Assembly (NCBI GenBank): GCA_010909165.1
Contig: VJWM01000288.1
Coordinates: 62,001 to 126,000 of the forward strand
Direction of reading: 5' to 3'
Source: Anthoceros angustus
Taxonomy: Eukaryota > Streptophyta > Anthocerotopsida > Anthocerotales > Anthocerotaceae
Length of the DNA: 64,000 nucleotides
The position numbers and the translations under genes are program-made. Below the pieces are notes generated by a model that was given only the letters and a program-made list of their open reading frames with translations, was not told the origin of the DNA and did no database searches. Below, piece after piece: positions 59,611 through 64,000 of this stretch (the first letter of the stretch is position 1; each line of letters starts with the position of its first letter).

Positions 59611-59949
59611 GAAGCTCTTCACATGATACAAGCCCTTTACGTTTATGGGTTGTGATAGCAATTTTTACTATTTTGCGTATTGGTATGGCAGTAGATCTTT
59701 AACTGGACATATGCAATTTTTAAGTTGGAAAGCTTATTAATAGTTGTGTGGTTGGATGTTGTTCTTAGAAAAAAATAGTTCATTGTACACAATTTTAGAT
59801 TAAAATATTTCCCAAAGAAAATCAATGACTGTGTGGTTGCATTTAGTTCTTCAATAAGTAGTTTCTAAATAGAGAAAGGGTCCTAAGATATAAATGAAAC
59901 AGGTTCTTGAGAGAAAAGGAAGGTCTCCCAAAAGCTAAATAGAATAGGA

Positions 59950-60345
59950 TTTATGAGAGGGGGCAGACAAAGTGAATCTCATGCATAGGTTAAAAACTTT
60001 GTTTTTGAAGGCTTGTTTCGAAGGAGGAGGGCTGTCAAAGTGAAATCTCTTGCCTTGGTTGAGAACTTGTTTTGAAGAAGAGAGGCAAACAAAGTCAATC
60101 TTGTGCCTAGGTTGAGAATTTGTTTGAAGGCTTATAGATTGTAATCAAAGTGACATTGTTATAGTTTCTCTGGTACAAAAGCTGCGTAACAACAAGGGTG
60201 TTCACTTGGCCTTAGTTCTTCTTTTAACTTTTTTTCATTTATCCTTGGGGTTTGGATAATTGTTTGCATAGGGTGTTCACTTGGCCTTGAACCTTTTTTT
60301 CTAACTTTTTAATTTTTTCTTGGTGTTTGAATAATTATTTAGTGT
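59950..60345. repeat. Two adjacent imperfect tandem repeats upstream of the glucanase gene
   Basis: About 60-bp units (GGCAAACAAAGT.AATCT..TGCCTAGGTTGAGAA..TTGTTT) recur three times at 59955-60140. A 90-bp unit (GGTGTTCACTTGGCCTTGAA...TTTGGATAATT) occurs twice at 60199-60345. They sit within the last 500 bp before the GH17 start. Confidence 0.65.
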
Positions 60346-60442
60346 TGAAAAATTCAAAGTCAAGGCGCTATAATTTTGGGATACAAATTTTTTTTCTCTT
60401 ATGATTGGCTCTTAAATGTTTTGATAGGTTTTAATTCTCGAA

Positions 60443-62224
60443 ATGGTGAGGTGGTTGGGGAGTTCAGCGTGGATTTGTGTGCTGTTTGCGGTGCTGGCGA
60501 CCCTAGCAGAATGCTCAGGGCATGCTATTGGAGTGAATTGGGGGACTCTTTCTTCGCGGCCACTGTCACCGCAAAGGGTGGTTAAGCTCCTTAAGGACAA
60601 CAACTTTACGAAAGTGAAGCTCTTTGATGCGGATGAGAAAGTGTTGTTGGCTCTTGTAGGGAGTGGCCTTGAAGTGATGGTAGCAATTCCCAATGGTATG
60701 CTTCATGAAATGCAGAGCTTGGAAAGGGCCAAGAGCTGGCTGAGGGCCAATGTGTGGTTCTTCAGGCGATATGACAAACTGAACATGCCCACCGTGAACA
60801 TCGCGTAAGATTCGAGTTTTCCTGGCGTGCTTTCCACTGTCGCCTTGGCCAGACGCCTCTTCAGAGCCTTGGGAATTGGATTTCTTTCAGGCTTGTTGGA
60901 ATCGAGAGAACGTTAACGGAGTGGTTTGCTGGCTAGGTAGCTGGCGAGCAGAGCTGTAGAGCCTGCCTTTCCGGACTGTATGCTAGCTTTTGTCATTGCA
61001 AATTGAGTTTCTTGTTTAATTTAGAATGAGCTGTAACCAGACGGATTCTTCCTGTTCAGATCTTGTTCTCATGTTCAAGATGTTTTTTCTTGTAGGTATG
61101 TTGCAATAGGAAACGAGCCATTTCTCAAAGCCTATGACGGCTATTATGTGCCACTGGTCCTACCTGCCATGCGGAACTTGCAGCAGGCTATTGAAGAGGA
61201 CTCGTTGTGCAAAGGTTTTGTGAAGGTTGTGGTGCCCATGAATGCTGACGTGCTGACTGAGCAGTCAAATCGTCCGAGTGAAACAACATTTAAGCCCGAG
61301 TATATTGAGGATATGACCGGCATAGTTTCACACCTCAAGCAACACGGGTCCCCTTTCATCGTGAATATCTACCCATATTTGAGTCTCATCAACGATCCTG
61401 AGTTTCCGACGTCTTTCGCATTCTTCCTTGACAGCTATGCTGCTTTTGATGATGGAGGCTACAGGTACACAAATGTGCTGGAGGCCAGCCTTGACCAGGT
61501 TGCAAACGCCCTGGCTCATGTGGGAGCACCCGAAATGCCCATAGTCTTGGGGGAAGTTGGTTGGCCCACAGACGGTGAATTCAGTGCAACTCCTCTCTAT
61601 GCTCAGAAGTTCAATCAAGGTTTACTGGATCACTTCTTGCAAATGAAGGGCACCCCTAGACACCCCAACACAAGTTTTGATTTCTACCTTTTCGCACTTC
61701 TTGACGAAGATGCGAAGAGTCTTGGGCCTGGGAACTTCGAAAGACACTGGGGTATTTTTGACTATGCTGGACAGACGAAATACTCGCTTGACTTATCAGG
61801 CCGAGGCTTGAAGGTTCCTCTTGTTAGTGCTGGTCTGGAGGTCTTGGAAAAGAAGTGGTGCATTTTGAAAGAAGGAGCCGATGATCCTCGCGCGACCAAC
61901 TTCACGAAGTTACGAGCAGCCTACAATTATGCGTGCTCTCACGGTGGAGATTGTACAGTCACAAATGTTGGAGGGTCTTGTGTGTCTTTGCCTTTATCAG
62001 GTATGCTCTCCTATGCATTCAACAGCTACTACCAAGCAAAAGGGCAGGCGCACGAAGCGTGCAATTTCGATCGTTTGGCAACGGTCACGCGAGATAATCC
62101 AGAGACCAAGTACAAGTGTAAGTTTTCGATAGCTAACGGCGGCTCATCGACTCCACGGGTACTCAATTATACGTATGCACTGTTCGCGGCGTTATTGGTG
62201 CTTTCTGTCCAGCTTGAGGTTTAG
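60443..62224 (+). CDS. GPI-anchored glucan endo-1,3-beta-glucosidase (GH17 + X8/CBM43)
   Basis: Two exons (60443-60804 and 61096-62224) total 1491 nt, 496 aa. A signal peptide covers residues 1 to about 26 ([17 protein letters not shown]). The GH17 barrel starts at [15 protein letters not shown]. The acid/base Glu is in AIGNEPF (about E128) and the nucleophile in [11 protein letters not shown] (about E274). An X8/CBM43 domain (about 374-462) has the cysteine pattern KKWCILK ... YACS..GDC ... GSCVSLP ... ACNFD ... YKCKF. The last about 20 residues are hydrophobic ([16 protein letters not shown]), as for a GPI signal. Such enzymes act at the wall or plasmodesmata on callose-type glucans. Several N-glycosylation sites (NFT, NTS, NYT). 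Both catalytic residues are present and the gene looks functional. Confidence 0.96.
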
Positions 62225-63593
62225 CGCGCTCCTGTTATTATCCTGCTTTTATTCCTCTGCCTTCACTCGGGCTGACCAGCAGTAGTGAGGATGAGTTCTT
62301 GGCAATCGCCATTGCAGGCATCTCACATAGACACATAGAACCATGGAACCCAGAACAGGTCATTTTGGTTTGAACAGGAGAACAGGTCATTTTGTTTGGT
62401 TTTTCTATAAATGGCGATTTCTAACCAGATTAGGTTCACTCCTGTCATGCTATGTAACCTGCGATCCATGCGATCCATTACGCTAAGTGCGATCAAGCAT
62501 AGCCCATTGAGCACTGACAAGAGGAACGTTCAAGCATTGGCCTGAGTCGCTTGAACGTTTCGTCTGTCCAGCATAGTAAAAAATACCTTGTCTTGCGCAG
62601 TTGCCAGGCTCAATAGCTCTAGCTACTCTTCGCGGCTTCGTCAAGAAGTCCGAAAAGGTTTAAGTCAAAAAATGTGTTGGGGGACCTAGGAGTACACTTC
62701 ACTTGCAAGACGCGATTTTTCAAAAAATAAAGTATTCTGCAAAGGGCCGCCAAAAAACAACGGACTCGACTTGCCTTGGAATTCACTAACGGCTGCACCC
62801 CGTAGCCAATTGCAAGGAAGAGTTACCAGCGAAGACCAAGACCCCTCTGAACCAAGGAAGAATCACCAGCATGAGCAACTAGCCGCCGCTCCCCCTGACC
62901 CCTCTTGGCATAAGCAGGGCAATCCAAAATGCAGCACAGCACGAACAGCAGACAAATGTGCCCCTACTTTCGCAATACACCGCTCCACAAATCCCCAGCC
63001 CCCAGTTTCCCACTCAATCCCTTGACCGTGAACTGCCGCATCAGCGCAAGCGGCCCGCGAGTCGCCGCGACCAAAACCTGTCGCGCTATCATCTCAGCTT
63101 TGGTTGCATCATCAACTCCTATACATTTTGGTTGTACCATATTCAATTAGCTGCGACCTAGAATTTTTATTATATAAGGTTTTATGTTTGTATTTCTACT
63201 CATTGTTGTGAGTTCATCCTTAGTAACAAACAAGGCAACATGACATAGGAAAGAACGGTTCAGGCTCCCGCAATTTTTTAACGGGTTCAGGGCCTCTTCA
63301 TAACATGGCATGGTCAGCACCAGTGAAATGGAATCCACATTCTACGATACATGTCAGCTGCAATGGACTACACTTTGATTCAGTGGTGATGCTAAGACGC
63401 TGATGCTGGTTCATACAAAGCTGCAGGCATACGGGCCCATACGGCAGCGTATGGTGGCTTGCTGGTCCCCACACATCAACACAAGAAGCGATCAGCTCAC
63501 AGAAACAAAGCTAGGCTCATCAGATGTGGACACACGACAACATGGCAAGTGGTCAGACGGCTTCTCGTTCCGCCCTCCTGCAGACAGTACAGA

Positions 63594-63730
63594 CTAATAA
63601 TCACGGTATGGAAAGCAAAACAAGATTATGAGACAATGCCAAGGACAAAGGCTCAGAAGTACATACTAATAATCACGGTATGGAAAGCAAAACAAGATTA
63701 TGAGAGAATGCCAAGGACAAAGGCTCTCTG
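63594..63730. repeat. 72-bp tandem duplication
   Basis: CTAATAATCACGGTATGGAA and the following 40 or so bases recur after 72 bp with one substitution. 62225-63593 contains the glucanase 3' flank and no recognised gene. Confidence 0.9.
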
Positions 63731-63853
63731 AGCCTGGATTTCAAATAGCCATGAGAAAGTACAATTTAGAGGCTTCTCTTATAGTCTGCCTCTGCTTTTC
63801 TACACACGCTCAAGGTGCTCTCCTCTCTCCAGCTGAAGTTCACAAATCCCCAA

Positions 63854-63940
63854 GGACAGCGTAGAAGACCTAGATGCCCCATGGACAGCGTAGAAGACCT
63901 AGATGCCCCATGGACAAACGTAGAACACCCGGATGCCACT
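63854..63940. repeat. Three 29-bp tandem repeats
   Basis: GGACAGCGTAGAAGACCTAG plus ATGCCCCAT occurs twice exactly and a third time with changes (GGACAAACGTAGAACACCCG). 63941-64000 shows nothing further. Confidence 0.85.
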
Positions 63941-64000
63941 GCTACTAGCACACTCCCACTTGCCTTTCTAAGAACAACTTTGGGCGTGTGAAACGGACCT

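Overview
The window is nuclear DNA of a land plant (streptophyte). All housekeeping genes carry plant-type domain arrangements: FYVE-containing FAB1, a GPI-anchored GH17+X8 glucanase, plant GT21 glucosylceramide synthase, and a STEEP1-DUF167 fusion. Introns are short (about 60-290 bp, mostly 85-145 bp, GT-AG), which together with a PLS-class PPR gene built from near-identical triplets suggests a compact-gene seedless plant such as a lycophyte or bryophyte (hornwort-like). The species cannot be fixed from the sequence alone.

Layout. 1-225: tail of an exocyst SEC6 gene. 482-3034: intronless PPR gene (-). 3.4-8.1 kb: decayed LINE, a 4x47-bp tandem repeat and dispersed repeats. 8154-14987: FAB1 PI3P 5-kinase (-, 11 exons). 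16.3-16.9 kb: short tandem repeats. 18090-19574: STEEP1/DUF167 (-, 7 exons). 20.2 kb: miRNA-precursor-like hairpin. 21306-22072: RPS19 (+). 22674-23195: mariner-type MITE. 23765-25524: Msp1/ATAD1-like AAA ATPase (-), divergent from TSR2 (+, 26110-27019), which is convergent with glucosylceramide synthase (-, 27235-30136, 14 exons). 60443-62224: GH17 glucanase (+). For the multi-exon genes FAB1, STEEP1, RPS19, MSP1, TSR2, GCS and GH17 the exon lengths sum to a whole number of codons, which supports the models.

From 30.7 to about 59 kb the window is almost entirely mobile DNA: LINE remnants; two related gag-like, RT-less elements (A, 32.6-39.25 kb, internally duplicated; B, 53.8-57.9 kb); a 1.3-1.6-kb tandem array that carries three copies of a captured NPF/PTR transporter C-terminus (39.4-43.7 kb); a CACTA-like element with matching ATG target duplications (43745-47144); and a decayed element at 49.2-53.5 kb that appears to encode a ParB-like domain fused to a beta-class amino-methyltransferase and is peppered with GC-rich hairpins. 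That last element is the most unusual content.

Functionally the intact genes are unlinked housekeeping functions: endosomal phosphoinositide and sphingolipid synthesis, ribosome (RPS19 and the ribosome-maturation factor TSR2), organelle outer-membrane quality control and cell-wall beta-1,3-glucan turnover. No RNA genes were recognised by eye.
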